This document shows positions 61,842 through 64,000 of a stretch of 64,000 nucleotides of DNA, in pieces. Location of the stretch: contig BCIV01000019.1 in NCBI GenBank assembly GCA_001600055.1, forward strand, positions 310,001 through 374,000. Reading direction: 5' to 3'. Numbering within the stretch: the stretch's first letter is position 1; each line of letters begins with the position of its first letter. The position numbers and the translations under genes are program-made. The DNA is from Filobasidium wieringae. Its lineage: Eukaryota; Basidiomycota; Tremellomycetes; Filobasidiales; Filobasidiaceae. Below the pieces are notes generated by a model. That model made no database searches. It was not told where the DNA came from and saw only the letters and a list, made by a program, of their open reading frames with translations.

Positions 61842-64000
61842 ATGGACCTACCTCGAATTTCCTCTCATCACTCAAGTGATAAATGGCCATCCAGCAACGA
61901 ACATCATAACGATCACAGAGAAATGAGATTGCGACCTGAGCTCGAAGACGGAGATTTGATGGAAATTGATGACAACTCGAGCGACCAGAGGTTGGGAAAG
62001 GGGAAGGGAAAGGCTGTCGTGCTGGACGACTCGGGACTTGAAGATGAAGGTCATCAGGCAAAGACGCCAAGACTACGATCGTTCAACGACCCTTCTCCTT
62101 TAGGCCCTTCCCCCTCCAGGATGAATGGATCGAGGACGGCCAATAACGCTCCGCAATTTCAACGTATCCAGTACACCGACAAAGAGCCTAAAAGAGAAAG
62201 AGCACCGACGGATAGTCAATTCGATAGACCTGTGCCTTTACCTTCTGCCAGTAGAGGAACCATCAACTCGACTCTGAACCTGAACGGTACGGTCACCTCT
62301 GTAGCTGCTTCCTCCCCTGCTCAATCGGCCCAGTCCTCTCCTGTTCCCGATCGAACATCATTATCCAAAAAACAACAGCAAGATGGATCCCCTACTCAAC
62401 AGTCCACACTCCTTGGCGACTCTGGTCAATACCGTCTTCCCCTCTCCCCTGATGCATCGTCAAACGGAATGGTCTCTTCTCAGTCGCAAATCGATCATCA
62501 AAACCTCATGTCCCCTCCTACCCCTGCCCCTTCACCCACGCCCGGAAGGAAAGGGTGGTGGGGTACTGTTCCTAGGGACGGAGGAGACGGGAAGCTGAAC
62601 AAGTTTGGGGATACGGGGGAGATGCGTCCAGAGGAGATTCAAGCGATCGGTACGTTTCCGGCCTTTGAGGTAATTTTCGAGGGAGTTTGAAGCAGATACT
62701 GATGAGATTCGAATATTAGATCCAGCCCAATTCTTGGAGGCTTTCCCTTCGTTACCTCCACCAACCAGACTTAGGTTCTTGGAGGATCTGTTACCCTTGT
62801 TACACACTCCAGAGCTGTTGATGCTGTCTGCCCAGATCGTCCCGAGGCTGAAACGTGATTTCTTGAGGGATTTGCCTATCGAGCTGGGATTGCACGTGTT
62901 GAGCTTTGTGAGTCCTTCGGGCTTCATCTGATCTGATGAGAAAGTAAGCTCAGTGGCCGTTTGAGGGCTACAGGTGGACGATCCGATCACTCTTGCGCGG
63001 GCTTCATTAGTGTCCAAACATTGGTACGCGCTGATGCAGGATGAGAAGACTTGGAAGAACATGTGCTCGAGGCATCGATTCCAGAGCAAAGAAGTCATCG
63101 TTCCCCTTCCCAGCATGGCAGATGATCTACCTCCTGTCAGTACTTACCGGCCTGCACCGTATACACCCATAGAGAGGATGCCGAGCAGCACGAACAATAT
63201 CGACCCTGGATTCCCTATTCCTCAACCTTCGTCTTTTGTTGCGAACAGGGTTAGTAGGGGCGACGAGCGGGCATCGAATCGCGATCACACGCCGTCCAAT
63301 ACCACCCCTCAGAGCTCCACCTTCGCATGGCAAAACGTCGAGGCTGGTTCAAGGGCTTATCAATCGGGTCATCGACCTTCGCAATCACAATACAGGTTGC
63401 AGGTTCAACAGCAGTATCAACATCAAAGACAACAGCAACTGAGAGAGCAGTACCAGCAGCCAGGCCATTCCCCCATCTCGGAGCAAAGGAACGAATCATC
63501 TTCGTCGAGCCAATATACGGGAACCACCAACGGTTTACTGCCTCCTATGCCTAGTATCGTCTCTCCAATGGTCGCTTCGAACATCGCGGCCCAGGGCATG
63601 CATACTATGGCAGGACTTGGTCTGAACACTAGACCAGCTGAAGGTTCCTCCCAACAAGGATTCATCAGACAACGTTCATCCGAAATGGTCAGCCAACCCG
63701 GCTCTTTCGCACAAAGGCTACAAGAGATGGCAGCAGCTGCGGCAGCTACGTCAATACATTCTCGATCGGAAGCCGAAGGTTCCGCGGGAGAGAACAATTA
63801 CGCACACCGAATGCCAACCAGCACGAGCTTGAACTCCAATCTAAGCGGATACGGGAGAAGCACAAGTGTACCTGATCCGATTGTCATGAGCAATAAGAGA
63901 GATGCCGAAAGTCTGGAACCTGGATTTTCGTATAAGAACCACTTCAAGAAGTCGTATCTTACCGGTAACTATCACGACGAAAACAATAGGTCCATCTGCT
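61842..64000 (+). CDS. Partial F-box protein, Cdc4/Pop-like
   Basis: Substrate-recognition subunit of an SCF ubiquitin ligase, by F-box homology. Exons 61842-62649, 62720-62907 and 62974 to beyond 64000 are in phase, giving 674 residues so far; the stop is outside. A disordered N-terminus (with KGKGKAVVLDDSG and Ser/Gln-rich parts) leads to DPAQFLEAFPSLPPPTRLRF, a dimerisation-like helix pair, and then the F-box: LRDLPIELGLHVLSFVDDPI with ARASLVSKHWYALMQDEKTW. About 280 residues later comes GFSYKNHFKKSYLTGNYHDE, which resembles the linker that leads into WD40 repeats in Cdc4/Fbw7 proteins. The WD40 repeats themselves would lie beyond the window, so the Cdc4/Pop assignment is inferred. Confidence 0.82.

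Overview
This is a 64 kb window of a nuclear fungal chromosome, almost certainly a basidiomycete yeast close to the Tremellomycetes (Cryptococcus-like). The evidence is very dense genes on both strands, many short GT-AG introns (mostly about 40-75 nt) with recognisable branch points, and a eukaryotic gene set that includes HSP90, V-ATPase subunit B, a YPK-type AGC kinase, NCS1, COQ8, CCR4-NOT subunit 2, MSH5, SF3b10 and BUD13. I saw no transposon, tRNA, rRNA, CRISPR array or bacterial-type operon. The genus is an inference from gene style, not from a search.

Layout. 1-16 kb: a partial RS-rich protein (-), mitochondrial ribosomal protein uL4m (+), a DUF1275 membrane protein (+), an NDUFA4/B12D-like subunit (+), VPS45 (-), an unrecognised gene (-), ribosomal protein eL15 (+), a Derlin (+) and the splicing factor BUD13 (-). 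16-33.5 kb is visibly richer in G/C runs and low-complexity coding DNA: a mitochondrial-carrier-like protein (-), a receptor-like single-pass protein (-), an AlkB-like dioxygenase (+), an AIG1/FAR-17a protein (-), a Zn2Cys6 regulator with two zinc clusters (+), a small UBA-like reading frame (+) and a 1,241-residue universal stress domain protein (+). 33.5-50.5 kb is mostly minus strand: MSH5, VMA2, YPK1, a tiny membrane protein (+), a GPI-type surface protein, HSP90 and NCS1. 50.5-64 kb: a gene-poor stretch with an orphan ORF (+) and a diverged tandem repeat, then NOT2 (-), SF3b10 (+), COQ8 (-), an N-terminal methyltransferase (-) and a partial F-box protein (+) that runs off the end.

The genes do not form a pathway cluster. 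They are mainly housekeeping functions in RNA processing, mitochondria, vesicle traffic and signalling. Coordinates of spliced genes are genomic spans from start to stop codon. Introns were placed by hand using GT-AG signals, frame and family fit; where every junction could be checked this is stated.

The observations most worth a second look are the tandem Zn2Cys6 regulator, the acidic microsatellite insertion inside the AlkB fold, start codons split or isolated by introns in the eL15 and SF3b10 genes, the duplicated TQCG-type ectodomain, a strong hairpin at 15.6 kb, a 93-nt tandem duplication whose copies differ almost only by transitions, and a long spacer in the F-box protein. No clearly undescribed biological system was found.
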